Assembly (NCBI RefSeq): GCF_963678635.1
Contig: NC_087062.1
Coordinates: 52,028,473-52,092,472, forward strand
Length of the DNA: 64,000 bases
From: Symsagittifera roscoffensis
Lineage: Eukaryota; Xenacoelomorpha; Acoela; Convolutidae
Reading direction: 5' to 3'
Both the position numbers and the translations under genes were made by a program. The notes beneath the pieces were generated by a model. That model was not told the DNA's origin, did not search any database, and worked only from the letters and a program-made list of their open reading frames with translations. Position 1 is the first letter of the stretch; every line of letters starts with the position of its first letter. Shown piece after piece: positions 22,450 to 34,602 of this stretch.

Positions 22450-22779
22450 CTTTCGTTTGGTGCCTTCTGGAACCTGAATCCTCGAAATGTGGACGAATTC
22501 GCCTCCCAGATGGACAACATGTTCCGGAACATAGGCACAGGAGTGGATCGCACGAACGACCACATCCACACCAAAATTAACAGGGCCGATCTGCGCTTCG
22601 ACGAAGTGGAGTCGGACTCTAGGGCCGCCATGTACGACAACTCCATCTTACCCCCCTATTCGCCACTCACCCCTATCAACCACTACCACCTGAGGGCCCC
22701 AAAAGCGGAGGTGCCATATGTCAAAGTACCTCTGAGGCCGACATCAGCAACCAACAGGTTCAATGTGTACGCCCGATAA
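22450..22779 (+). CDS. Host gene, terminal coding exon
   Basis: Begins after TGTTTTCAG in phase 0, matching the donor at 21163, and ends with TAA at 22777-22779. It encodes 109 residues: FGAFWNLNPRNVDEFASQMD, then a charged helical part (MFRNIGTGVDRTNDHIHTKI), RADLRFDEVESDSRAAMYDN, a Pro-rich SILPPYSPLTPINHYH, and a basic tail ending NVYAR. GC content is well above the flanks and stops are absent, supporting real coding. No enzyme motif, signal peptide or membrane segment is visible. The function is unknown; an insect myofilin-like structural muscle protein is a weak suggestion only. Confidence 0.75.
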   Translation, partial: LSFGAFWNLNPRNVDEFASQMDNMFRNIGTGVDRTNDHIHTKINRADLRFDEVESDSRAAMYDNSILPPYSPLTPINHYHLRAPKAEVPYVKVPLRPTSATNRFNVYAR

Positions 22780-23079
22780 AACCACTGAGTGCTCAAGTCT
22801 TTTATATTGCTGAATTCCAACTCTCCTTTATCCATGATTTCATATTACTTTTTGAAAATCATATAATTTCTGATAGTTTCAATTAGACATACAAGAAGTT
22901 TGCACACACGTTGAGTACAAAGTTGAGCCCATTAGCCTTTTGAGAACAGCCTTTTCAGTCTCATACAGCGTCGGTTCATCCAAGAGAAAAAATTTTAGAT
23001 AAATTTTTCTGTTAAAAACACGCGCATAATTAGCTGGCTGAAAATTAGGCCAATGTTTTTCGAATTGTATTAGGTGCGA

Positions 23080-23260
23080 ATCCAGAATTTTTGCATGGGT
23101 AAACTTTAGATTGACCAAAATGATTTTCGGAGCTTTCTTTAAACTCAAAATCAGGGGCGGATCTAGGATTTTCTCAAGGGGGAGGATTTTCAAAAAATTT
23201 TCACAATGACAAACTTTTTTTTAGGTTGACCAGATTGATTTATCGAGCTCTTCTAAAGCA
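23080..23260 (+). mobile_element. hAT MITE end fragments (two tandem)
   Basis: CAGGGGCGGATCTAGGATTT at 23154 is nearly the terminal sequence of the complete MITE at 24405-24849. About 80 bp before it a diverged version (GCGAATCCAGAATTTTTGCA) is followed by the same downstream words (TTAGATTGACCAAAATGATT; second copy TTAGGTTGACCAGATTGATT). No right end or target duplication, so these are truncated. Confidence 0.5.
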
Positions 23261-24404
23261 CTAAACAGACCATGGCAAATTTGTGTGTGTGTGTGTGTTT
23301 GTGTATGCCGCTGGCAAATTTTTGTGTGTTTGTCTATGTTAAATTTTGTGGATTCCACTGAACAACATGTCATTTTAATGTAACTTTTTTGACACATTTA
23401 TTGTGCCGCGGAATTCGCAGCCAGCGAAAATTTCAATGGATGAGCAAAATGTTTTTAAAAAAGTATCAATTAAATGGCCTTGTTTTGGATTCCACGACAA
23501 ACCTTTGTCCTACCTTTGTTCCTTATTCCGCTTACAATTCACAAACTCATAATTTGGCCTCATACAATAGCGCATGCTCCCCTCAAGTTCTTTTTGTAGA
23601 AAAGCGTGCCAGAGGTATGCTAGAAAAACCATTAAACTGGTCAGCCAAAAATGAAAATTGTGCAATAATATCAATGTAAGTCTATTGTTGCAAGGGAGAT
23701 AAAGCGAGGGACCGTCCTTCCCCCAAAGCTTAGTTTGAACCTAAACCTTAGTTGATTAACTAAACTGAGAGTTGTCTCTTGGTTGCTAATATAAACTTGA
23801 TCTGAAAAAAATAGCCCAGATTGCGCTGAACACTAATCTAAGCTCAAGCTGTTCATAGTTTTTGGTCTTTTTTGGCACTTGACTTAGATTGTTTTCTTGA
23901 GTTTCACAATTCATGATTTTTTGCGCTCAGGTTGGTTTTGTTAACCAGAAAAAGTTCAACTTGCCATTATGACTGAAGGTTTTATTTTTGGTCAAACATA
24001 TTTTTTTTTTGATCTCAAGTTTTCACAAGAATTTTACCAGTGGTAAGTTTTTTCAAATTTATGGAGAATTGAACATTATAATTTAGCCAAGTAGGGATAA
24101 GCAAGACAGCCTGTATATCGGGGCAAAGCCCTGAAGGTTCCGATTGCCCCTTAATCCATATCCAATAGTTTGAGATATGAAAAGGTAGAAAAACAATACA
24201 TTTTGGACGATATAAAAAAATCAAGTGTGGAAATTTAAGTCGTATGAAACTAAAACGACCGGCTAGCTAGCCTCAATTCAAATCGGAATGATTTTGTTAA
24301 GTGGGATAATTCACCCCGCATAAACAATTCGCAATACGCTTGAATAAAAGCTTGAAGAAAAGCAATGAATAAAAGCTTCAAAATGCGCATAAATTATCCC
24401 AGAG

Positions 24405-24849
24405 CAGGGGCGGATTTATAGGGGTGGCGGACGCCCCTTCCTTTCAGGGATTCGACCCCCTGCCGACCCAAACCAAAGGGTCCCCCCTTTGATACTTTTT
24501 CAGAAAACCAATTATGGCCGACCGACCCTAAAATTTTTCTAAAGGCGCCTTTGGCGCCAATCTATACTAACTTTGAGGGGGAGCGCGCGCCAAAAAAAAA
24601 ACACGATTTTTTTGTCAACATTTTTCAAAAAGTGCCCAAAAACGGCTTTTTTGACTGTTTTTTCAGAAAATTGCCTGCAACGCAGAAAATTTTGGCAAAA
24701 TAGGGGCAAAACAGTGCTTTGGGAGAGCTCGAAAAATCAATTTGGTCGACCTAAAAAAAAAGGTCGTCAAAATTTTGGAAATTTTTTTGAAAATCCGCCC
24801 CCCCCTCAAAATTTTGGAAATTTTTTTGAAAATCCTAGATCCGCCCCTG
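24405..24849 (+). mobile_element. hAT-type MITE with 8-bp target duplication
   Basis: Ends CAGGGGCGGAT… and …ATCCGCCCCTG are inverted repeats, flanked on both sides by TCCCAGAG (24397-24404 and 24850-24857). An 8-bp duplication and CAG(G)GGCG termini are the hallmarks of the hAT superfamily. The 445-bp interior has no transposase ORF; it holds a short inverted GGCGCC motif and a duplicated CAAAATTTTGGAAATTTTTT block near 24765-24830. Non-autonomous. Confidence 0.85.
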
Positions 24850-27800
24850 TCCCAGAGCATGGCCAAATTGCCAATTTTCAAACTCCCAAATCTTTGCAAA
24901 AGCTTATCTGAGGTAAGACATCTTCTTGAATTTTTATTTCAGGGAGTTCATATTTTCAAAAAGGCCTAAAAACGTTTTGATAAAAATTGTTATTTCTATC
25001 GCCCAAAAATTGACTGAATAAAAAGACCTCACTGAGCACAATTATTTCATTTTATTCAAAAACCGGATCAAAAGAGCAAGCTTCAAAATGAATCAATTTG
25101 TTTTGAAAATTTTTTTTAAGCGGGAACAAATTATCACTACCGCTACGCGTTTGTAGAAATGTGGCTAAAAGCTCGATATGGTTAATTCAATTTGATAGCT
25201 TTCAAACCCTGTAGTGATATAAATACCTTTTGATAAAAAAAGTTTGTTAAATTTGCTAGTTTGTAATAATCGTATGAAAAAATTTTGCAAGCAGCATAAG
25301 AACAAAAAACGATCATTTCACTGTTAAATGAGAGCACTGTTGATAGGGGCTCCATTGAGCAAAATTGAAAATGAAAAGGGAGATTTTTAGTTATAAGTCA
25401 ACAGAAAAAATTAGTAGTCTAGCAGCGTCACAAATTTAGAGATATTTGTTTTCGTAACAGCCTGTAATTGTCAGTTTTGAACACTACTTTCAAAACTTCT
25501 GCCTGTTAAAAAGTAAATGAAAACAAGTTCTTTTTGAACCAAGCAAATAATAGTTTGACCAGTTTGTAGCCATTTTTTGGATTATTTTCCTCAAGAAATG
25601 AATAAAACTTTTTATTGTCATCTCTCTAACTTTTATAATTCTGCCAATCAAAAATTCAAAAAATTGCACTTCTCACTTCTCTCAATAAGCCTAGTTCGTT
25701 CTTATCTCTAAAAAGTCTTTTTCGATCGTTATTACTTAGATTGAAACAATTTTTCCACACCAACCTTGGTTTTAATTTATAGAAAAAAGAGTTTTATTAT
25801 TTAATCAATTATTTAATTGATAAAAACCAAAATAAAAGTCTGCATTTTTGACTTAAACAAAAAAGGGAAAAACTTGGGGGGACACAATCAGAATACTAAA
25901 TCACTTTTGAACAAATCTAGAAAAAATAATTTGGATGTGTTTGGTCTTGTGATTTTAAATGGCTTCAGTTGCTAAAAAACAATGAACTTTTTTCGCTTTG
26001 ATGGTAAAATACTATGATAATCGCAATGATAAAAAACTTCTCAAAACTTTTGTTAGGTAGTCATTAGTGCTTTTCATAGTGGTAGCTGCAAAAAAAGGCA
26101 AAATTTTCTTCCGAAAAACATGAGTGGTTTTGTCTCCAGGTAAACTAAAACAAAAAAAAGAAACCTGGTTGATGTGAAAAAGCATGCGACTGCACAAAAT
26201 ACATTGAAAAATTTTAAAAAATCAAAAAAACTGTTGCAAAAATTTTTCAGAGACGAAAAAAAAATTTTACTACCAAGAAAGCGCTAAAAAGTTCCAATAT
26301 TTGTTTTATTGGCTTAAAGTTTATTTTTGACGGCTGAAAATGAATTCCAATTTTTTAGTATAAGACCATTTCAAGCCTCTTTGCTCGTTTTTTTGTTGGA
26401 AGCGGTTCTAATCAACACTGGATGTGGTCCAAATTTCGACTAAAATTCTTTTAAATCAACATATCATCGACATATTCCGGTAAACTTTTGCGCTTTTAGT
26501 TGATTTAAAAAAAATACTACAAACTTGAACACAACTTTTTCCCTGTTTTTCTTGCTTCTAAAGTTATTTAAGGTTGCGTTTAAGATGTTCGTGTTTTACA
26601 CTTCTCTGCAAGTTGAAGACATCAATTTCAATGCATCTCATAAATGTTAGATCCCAACCCGTGTTGAAGTCGGAGATTTAAAAAAATTATGTAGAAACGT
26701 TAAAAAAGTTTCAGTTCTATTCTGTAACAATCTGCAAGCAAAACATCCCAGGCTACAATATAACTGACGGCCCAGTTTTTAAACGTAAAGCAAAAAAGTT
26801 TAAGTAATTTTTTAGGGGTACATGCGCAGCTCACTGTTTCTCTGGTCCGCCTCTCATAGAATAATACTGAGCCGGGCCGAGGAGCTCACTTTATGTTTCG
26901 ACGGTTTAGAACAAAAATTGGTATGTTTCGACAGTCACGACCAAATTTCGGTCGTGTTGGGCCGAAATTCAGTATGTATCGATAGATTTCGACCGAAACA
27001 AATGTGCTCGACCGTGCTCGATCCAAGCAAGGTTTTTTTCAGTTGTCCTAATCTTGAGCACACTTTTTGTGTTCTACATGATCTTTTTTTTTTCTTTCAG
27101 TACACCCGGGTTTGAGATAAAACTTCATGGCTTGTCATGCTAGATTTTTTTCGTGTTTTTCAAGCTACTGTTATTGCGACATACAGTTTTTTTAACAATG
27201 ACAACTATAGATTTCAGAAATATGTCTTACAGACTGATATTTTGCAGTTATTGCTCCAAAAGTAACGGAATATTTGTGCTCGGGATGGGTTTATTTTCTT
27301 TCAGACATGTTTTGACTTTTTAACTAGCCCTTTTTGACAAAAATTTTAATTTCATACAAAAAGTATTGTTGTCTTGAGCTTAAATTTGAAAAGATATTTC
27401 ACCTGTGATCGTTTTTCGTAAAAATATGGGGGTTTAAGTATCGCCATTTTGGCCAATTCGGGACAATTAACGTGCGATAAATTTTGGTCTATTAACGTGT
27501 AAGCTGAGATTTAATTAATCTTAGAAATCGTTCGAAACTGGTTGAAGGAAGCTTATTGACGATAGTTTGTTATTAAGAGCAAAATTTGTCACTTTGTTTT
27601 TTGTATGGCGTGTCGGGGATGATTTTCACAAAAAAAACCTCAAATTAAAAAAATTAATAGTTTTACATTCAATGTTTTACTGTTATTACTGTTCCATAGA
27701 CCTTAAAACGCAGTCGGAACATTCAGGGCTTCGCCCTCATACGAGCAGTGTCGTATGTTTTTGTTACTCAATTCATGAATTTGAACAAAAACATCACAAA

Positions 27801-28380
27801 TTCATTTTAAAATTACCCTTCCTTGTTTCTCACTCCCCGTTTATGTCTATTCCCACAAGAGAAAGAGGCTCATTTACATATGCACATAAATATAAGTACA
27901 TTTTGCAACAAGCCTGCTTTGTTTCCTGGGTGGGGGAAAGCTTGACTTTTTTCGACTTTGGCTGCCTTCTTTTTCAAGTCTCTCAATGATTTCATAGAAA
28001 AACATAATTAACAATGATCACTAGTTTTCACAGTTTTGTCTTACCTTCTACAACTTTGTTCTACATCTCTGTTAATGTTTCAGAAATTGCATCGTCTCCA
28101 ATATTTGCGGTAAAATTCTCCATTGTTGAATAAAGCAACGAGTGAACTAATTTGGGGAAGAACAAGACCAGTTTAGTTTTTATCTTCCAAAAAAGTTGGA
28201 ATATGCTGGTTGATGTTCAAGAAGCACAAAAAATAGCGACCACAAAGAATCCGATACAAAAAAAATCACTTTTATTTTCAAAGTATTTTGGTTTGTTTTT
28301 TTGTTGTTTTTAGTTAGGTGAGAAGATCTCAAATCAAGCTAAAAAAGATAATCTACCTGAAAAAGGTACACTTCACAATA

Positions 28381-29078
28381 CAGTGCTGATTTAAAGTAAT
28401 CGGACAAAATAAACAAAACTCGAATTCTCAAATGCATTTTTCTCAAATTGGTTAAGGTTAGACAAAAAAGAAGAGAACAAAAGTTGCTTAGAATTTCACC
28501 AGAATTAATATGGTGCAACTTTTTCTACACAATTCTCAACCAAAATTTTACCCCAAAAATGGGTCATTTTGGCTTTTTTCAATTAATCAAGAATTACTTT
28601 GTTAATTGATCAGAAAGATTTATCTCAGGAATCCTCTTACACCGCCCAACAAAGCTCCAAATTTGAGTAAATGGTTTAAAATTTGTTTTTAAGCAAAGAT
28701 TTTGGGTTTTATGCAGTAAAAATCACGTTTCTTGACTATCAGGCAAAAATGTTTTCTCTTATACAGGTTTTTGGAGTTTTAACCCTTCTAGAACTTAATA
28801 TGGCTGTGTAAGAGGCTTCTTGCGATATATATTTATCATCATTTAACAAAGTAATTTCAGCGTAATTCTTGATTAATTGAAAAAAGCAAAAATGACCCGT
28901 TTTTGGGGTAAAATTTTGGATGAGATTTTTGGAGAAAAAAATGCACGATATTAATTCTGGTGAAATCCTAAGCAACATTGTTCTCTTCATTTTTGTCTAA
29001 CTTTAACCCAATTTGAGAAAAATTCGTTTAAAAATTCGAGTCTTGTTTATTTTGTCCGGTTAATTTGAATTAGCACTG
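28381..29078. mobile_element. Tc1/mariner-type MITE with ~230-bp inverted repeats
   Basis: Flanked by TA on both sides (28379-28380 and 29079-29080). It starts CAGTGCTGATTTAAAGTAAT and ends with the inverse of CAGTGCTAATTCAAATTAAC. The inverted repeats extend about 230 bp (28381-28610 against 28855-29078), sharing GGACAAAATAAACAA, TTTTTCTCAAATTGG and ATTACGCTGAA/AATTCTTGATTAATTGAAAA-type blocks. The remaining ~240 bp has no transposase. CAGTGCT ends and TA targets fit Tc1-like elements. Confidence 0.85.
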
Positions 29079-31134
29079 TAGCATTCCTCATAAAATGAAA
29101 ACAAAAAAACTTAAAGAAAATTCATAACAGTTTCATTTTTAAAAAATATTTTGTTTTGTAATAAAAAATGTTTCCCCGGAAGCTATTTCGTTACATGTTT
29201 TTCTGGAGTAAAACTCACAATTTACACGTTTAGTATTATGAGCATATTACATGCCTCGGAGCTCGCTTTTGTCATTCAAAATAAGATTGAAAATCAAAAA
29301 CTCCTCAAAACTCCTATCGTAATATCTCAATATAATAGGAAAAACTCCTATCGTAATTTCTAAAAACTGAAAAAAATGAAATGGAATGACCGAAAAGGTT
29401 TCAATATGAAAAAAACTCAAAGTATTCCGGTGTTTTTTTTTCCTGCTACCATTAGTTTGTCTTTTTTTGCGTGGAAAATAAAATACTCTGAGTGGTAAAA
29501 GCAGACACTATTCAGATTTAAAAAAATTATTTTGGAGCAATATGAATACAGTCTTCTTTGATAAATATACTATTTTTTATTGAATATCAAGATTAAATCG
29601 TCATCAAGCTCAGACTTGGCTGGCCACTGTTTGAGAAAGGAAAATAAGCTTAGAAAAAAAAACAATCAAAACCTCAAAAAATTGATTTTTCTTAGATCAT
29701 ACCAGTGTCTTTACGATATACATGGCGTAGTTATATCTACACGTAAGTTTTTAATGAGCCGCTGTTTTGATGGAGCCTATAAACGCAATGTCAATGTCAC
29801 TTATGCAAGGAAAGTTCTTCGAAGGAATTTTTCGAAAGAGTTCTTAGAATTGGTAGGTTATTTTCCAGAAAAATGATTTTGCAAGAAATTGCAATAACGG
29901 CGTAAATTTCAGCCAGCTTAAATTTTACAAAGCAAAGCTCAATTCAAAAAAAAGTTGCAGCTTCTTGACAAAAAAATTTCGCAAATTGTTTTTTTGAGTG
30001 GACTCTTAATCTCGGATGAGGCATTGCAGTTTTTGAGGAATGTCAATAAGTTTTCAAAAAACGGTCTCAAAAAACAAATTTGACATCTACGAAGTCCATA
30101 GCTTTTTTATTTACACGCATAAGCGCGTAGCAGCTTATCCAACAAAAATGCCCTAAATCTGTTGTTTCAATGAGCCATTAAATTCGCTATTGGCAGGGAA
30201 GTCTTTCAGAACAGTCAGAAACTTTGCAAAAAACCGTAACATGTTCATCAATAAAGTTAGGAGGTAATTGCTTATACAGAAGAGATCCCCACTACATGTT
30301 CTTTTTTCCATTGAAACTTGAATCTCAGATTTGGCGTGAAGTCTCTGAGAAAAACATCCAAAGTCAAATTTTCGCCCTGCTGGAAAAGTCGAAGGCCATT
30401 GATAATGAAATAAGGAAAAAGAGACTAGAAAAATATGCAAACACACAACATACTATGAAGTAGCCGATCATTTGGAGGGCAATCAATTTTTTGAAAATTG
30501 GTGAAGTAGTTTTTGAGATAAAATAAAATTTTGGCGAAAACTGAAAACAATTTTCTAAAGCGTCTCAAAAATATTAAACAAAAAAAATAGAAATATCAAA
30601 CACTTTCATAATTTTTGATTTTTTCAAACAAAAAATTTTAAGTCGAAACCGTTCAATAGAGTAAAAACATTATTCAAAATCAGGCTTGGTAAAATGACAA
30701 ATTACAGAACTTTCAATTATAGCAACAAATTGAAAGCCAAGCTATACAAAAAAGCTAAGAAAAACAGCGCCAGATAATAACATGTCAGTTTGAAAAAAAA
30801 AACGGAAAATGAAGCGACCAAAATATACCAAAAGCCACTAATCCGGAAAAAATGAAAATAGTTTCGAGATGATGAGAAACTTTGTTTTGAATTTTTTCAT
30901 GAAAATAATCATGTTTACCATTTCGCGAAGCTTACCATTTCAACCATTCTGTGAACAATAACATTTACGTGAAGTAAAAACTAGTACAAAATGAGCGTAT
31001 CAGTACAACACCCTGAAGCTCCGAGTCTCTTACAGACTGCTTTAGGTAAATTTAGTTTAATAATTTTGACAAAAATTTGTAAAAAAAAAACAAGAAAAAC
31101 ATTTTTCGTTTTGAAAGTCTTGCTCTTAGTCCCA

Positions 31135-33127
31135 ACTTCAGTCTTCTTCAGGCGTTCTCGAAGTATTTTGCTTTTACTGACGCATTATTTGAATCTATTA
31201 GCTAGCCTCCATTCAATTTGAAATGGTTTCTGAGCTAGATTTTTTTCGTCAAACTCGTTACGAGCTGATAGAAAACTAAAACTTCGAGCAATTAAAAACA
31301 TTAAATTGAAAAGAGCCTAAATAAAAAGTGGTAAAAATCACCCCGAGTATGAATATTGCCAAATTTGTGGAAAACTGGGAAACAGACTGCTCGTATCAGA
31401 ACAAAGCTGTTAAAATATCGGAAATAAAGTTTGCTTAAAACTTCCAACAATTGAAAACTTAAAAAATCCTTATTTTGAGTTTTTTCCTTGCAAAAGGAAA
31501 ATGTCAACGGTATCTTTGACTCTTTTTCTTAATTTGGAATGTTGTTTAAGCCGCATTTATTTCTGCCGCTCACACTATAAAAACGCTTTAAGTTGCGTGT
31601 TAGTTGTCAAACTTTGCCAAACTAATAATTTTAAAACTCTAATAACTCTATCATGAAAACTAAAAGATGAAAGACTTTTGAAATTTAAAACTCAAGGCAT
31701 GAAGTTTTTCAGAGTGCACAAAACATTGTCCGTCAAAATTTGCTAGTTGAAAAATTGAAATTATTTTGGAGAACAAAACACCTTGAGCACAATTATCCCG
31801 TTCTCTTTTAAGTTTCGCAAACAAGGACACATTTTTATATAATGAATGGGGTTTGGTGGAGGATGTTCACCTGGTTATATATTTGTATAATTATTCCTGA
31901 CTTCAATAAAAGAAAATTCTTGTAATCTGTAAGTTTTGAGCAAAACAGTTCTTTTTTTTACCGGACTTAAATAGTCAGGTGCTCGAAATTCCAAAGTGGA
32001 GGTTAGACGGATTTATAGGTGGATGCTTATTTATAAATCAGAGCGTGATATATCGCCATTTACCACCTTTGAGCAGCTCCGGCAATCATTCGTGGCCGGC
32101 TATGGGGTAGGGTGAGTTTGGTAATAGATATATTATCATTGATTATTGATGGTGCAATTAACTTTGATAGAAAAATCTCATTACCGCTTTGCACTCTTTC
32201 ACGCCATGATATAATAAAGCAGCCGCTCACCAATCACTCATTTGCATGTTGTCTAAATACAGCCGCTATATTAGCTGTTCATATCGAATATTCAGAAGAC
32301 AAAAAAGTATTTAGCCAATCAGAGACCCAGTGTAACCGTATAAAAGTAGATATTAGCATAGAACGGAGTACCTTTCAAACACAAAATGTAATTTATCATT
32401 GTCCTTTTTTCCACCTTTGCCTCCGATTCTTCACAGACCCGGAAAACTTGCGAAAGCAGTTGTTATTGAAATTACTTTCTTGTGATGATTAAAAACGATG
32501 TTAGCTAGTTTTTAAGAAAGAAACCAGAACGAAAAAGCAATTTAAAGGCCCACTGAGACACTGATTTTCCAGCCATTTTAGACACAGTCAAATAGAGCGT
32601 ATCTCCTTAGGAGTTCCATTTCAGAGGTGTCCAAACCACAGTTGAACGCTTGTAAAATAACTGAAGGACAGTGTAACTGAACCAGCTGTCATCTGTAGTT
32701 CATACTATCAATCGATCACTGTCAATCCACCTCCACTTTTTATCTTCGAGTAACCGCGAAGTGTACAGAAAGAAACTATTGATATATTGGACTGCTGAAA
32801 AAATTTTGACTGTGCATATTACTTGCTCATAATATCATCGCAAATTGGCTAACATAACAGCATAGTTATAAGTTAAACTTAAAAACCAGTATTAACATCA
32901 CGTATATCTATGGAATCTTCACAATGAGTTTTGTTATGTAAATTCTAGATATGCTACAATGACGCAAATGTTTGGAAGATGAAAGGTAAGTTCATCCAAT
33001 TCGATATTTAGAAGAATTAAGGAAGAGTGTCAAAAATTAAGATTTTTACTCTTGATGCCATTGGGGATCTAATATCTCGAGGCCAAAAACCTCTTTGAAA
33101 ATGCTTTGAAACTCAATTAAAACTTCT
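31135..33127 (+). repeat. Dispersed duplicated segment, copy 1
   Basis: Matches 55956-58526 in order and orientation from ACTTCAGTCTTCTTCAGGCG to AAATGCTTTGAAACTCAAT, with many substitutions and indels; the middle (about 32640-33020) does not match. Includes the exon-like block 31941-32110 and GCCATTGGGGATCTAATATC near 33059. The two copies flank the giant retroelement but do not touch it, so they are host duplication or older TE sequence, not its LTRs. Confidence 0.8.
31941..32110 (+). pseudogene. Kelch-like exon fragment, copy 1
   Basis: Reads LPDLNSQVLEIPKWRLDGFI, then GGCLF…, YRHLPPLSSSGNHSWPAMG and a TAG, followed by GGTGAGT, a possible splice donor. The GG, LPPL and W spacing resembles a kelch/galactose-oxidase blade. 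Compared with copy 2 most base changes alter the amino acid, which argues against current selection. Low-confidence family call. Confidence 0.3.
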
Positions 33128-33571
33128 TCAATATTTCAAAAACTCAATTTTTGAACAATAATTACTCTTTTTGAATCGCTCGGTTGCACACTCAATTGGG
33201 ATAACTTTCCATTTTTCTATTGGCTATCCAATTTTCCACAAAACGATTTAGATCAAAAACTGGTTATATGGGTCAACTACCCGCACCGAGCGCCCATGGA
33301 TATTAATCCTATATATTGTCATGATATGGTCAGTATCTAAAAAATGACAAATTGATCGATTACAATCCATTGAAAATGGATTAAAATCCTAAAAAATTTT
33401 TGTCAATCTAATCCTTTATAATCGCTTATAATCCATTTAAAAAGGTTTATAATCCTAATAGTTCGTACACCAATAAAATCCATTATAATCGATTATAATA
33501 GATTTTTTTGAGGGGTTATTCATGAAAATTACAATTTTGTTCAAAGTTATGTCATTTCCTGTTTAGTGCAG
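33128..33571. other. AT-rich DNA with TTATAATCC-type words
   Basis: No gene. 33360-33500 has repeated ATTATAATCC / ATAATCGATTATAAT words, a cryptic simple repeat. CACCGAGCGCCCATGGATAT (33284) recurs at 33810. Confidence 0.4.
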
Positions 33572-34040
33572 TTGCACGCATGACGTTTCATAAAAAAAGT
33601 CATAGTTATATTTCACCACCAGAATTATTTTTTTTGTCTCTTTTTTTTCATCGCAGTTTAACACTTCCTTTTACTGTTTTTTTTACCACAACCCCCCGCC
33701 AGTTTGACCCCCCCCCCCCGTTTAACCCCCGGCTTACCACCCCCGCCCGTTGCTCCCCCCGTTTAACCAACGCCACCCCCCCCCCCCCCCCCCCCGGCCC
33801 CCCCCCCCCGCACCGAGCGCCCATGGATATTAATCCTTTATGTGGTAACTTCATAAAAAGTTACACTGTTATATTTCACCAAAAAATTAATTTTTTTGTC
33901 TTTCTTTTTCATCCCAGTTTAACACTTCATTCTACTTTTTTTTTACCACACCCCCCCTCCAGTTTCCCTTCCTGCAGTTTGCCCCTCCCCCAGTTTAATT
34001 CCCCCTCCCCCAGTTTAATTCCCCCTCCCCCCCAATTTAT
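33572..34040 (+). repeat. Tandem duplication with C-rich tracts
   Basis: Two ~260-bp units share TTCATAAAAA-GT-A, TATATTTCACCA, TTTTTTTTGTCT, CAGTTTAACACTTC and TTTTTTTTACCACA, and each ends in C-runs: long homopolymer C (33713-33810) in the first, repeated CAGTTTAATTCCCCCTCCC in the second. The 157-codon Pro-rich plus-strand ORF across it merely translates C-tracts. The homopolymer lengths may not be reliable. Confidence 0.75.
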
Positions 34041-34237
34041 TGACGTTGTTTGATTTACTACTGAAAGCGCTTTAATTTGCTCAATTACTCGACCAAATTT
34101 TACGGCCTTGTCTTTATTTACCTGGCAATCATCGTTCATGTTAAATTAGCTTTTGCTTGTTTTTGGCTTTCCGGATGCTATACTGCAATGGCAGTAGTCA
34201 GTTAAATTATTTTGAATTGTGTGATGATATGACGTAA

Positions 34238-34602
34238 TGAGTTATGTATCTTGTACTGTACTCATAGAGTAATTTCAGATAGGGTACACCGTCTGCTCGT
34301 CACGCTATCTTATTTTCGGTCGGATAGATTCGTGCAACTTCTTAGTCTAATACCGATCTTAATCTTACTCCTATATCTCCTAGTCTCAATAGATCTAGTG
34401 TACACCGGTTAGTAGAATGAGAATAACTGTATTCTAAGTTTAATTCAAATTGTTCTGGTGTTGAAACCACAAGTAGTTTCAACACTTTACAAATAAATAG
34501 GTTGGTAGTTTGATGGAGTATAGTTGGTTAGTATATAATATTTTTTAGAGATAAAATATCATAATAATAACCGATGATAAATACTAGTTTAGATCTGGTT
34601 CA
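34238..34602 (-). repeat. 3' LTR of giant element
   Basis: 365 bp, TG…CA on the plus strand. Contains the GTTGAAACCAC/GTAGTTTCAAC hairpin at 34460-34483. It lacks the TACGCGAGTTAGTTCC-type insertion seen in the 5' LTR. On the coding strand it is preceded by CGGATGGG, a short purine-rich tract that may serve as the plus-strand primer. Confidence 0.85.

Larger units (their letters stand above)
22780..31134. other. Long AT-rich non-coding region with small transposons
   Basis: No convincing gene: ORFs up to 140 codons occur but are low-complexity, lack domains and have intergenic composition. It contains hAT-type ends near 23080-23260, a GT microsatellite (23282-23298), a complete hAT MITE (24405-24849), a Tc1-type MITE (28381-29078), and a short dispersed repeat shared in opposite orientation by about 24040-24150 and 27715-27830 (core TTCAGGGCTT(T/C)GCCC). 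Confidence 0.55.

Noticed and set aside
26822-27115. 97-codon plus-strand ORF with repeated TTTCGAC words
   Set aside because: No domain, no splice context; the repeated TTTCGAC words suggest a cryptic simple repeat.
27567-27989. 140-codon plus-strand ORF
   Set aside because: Overlaps a short dispersed repeat also found near 24100 on the other strand; composition is intergenic.
33580-34053. Proline-rich protein of 157 codons
   Set aside because: It is a translation of C homopolymers and a tandem duplication; no coding support.
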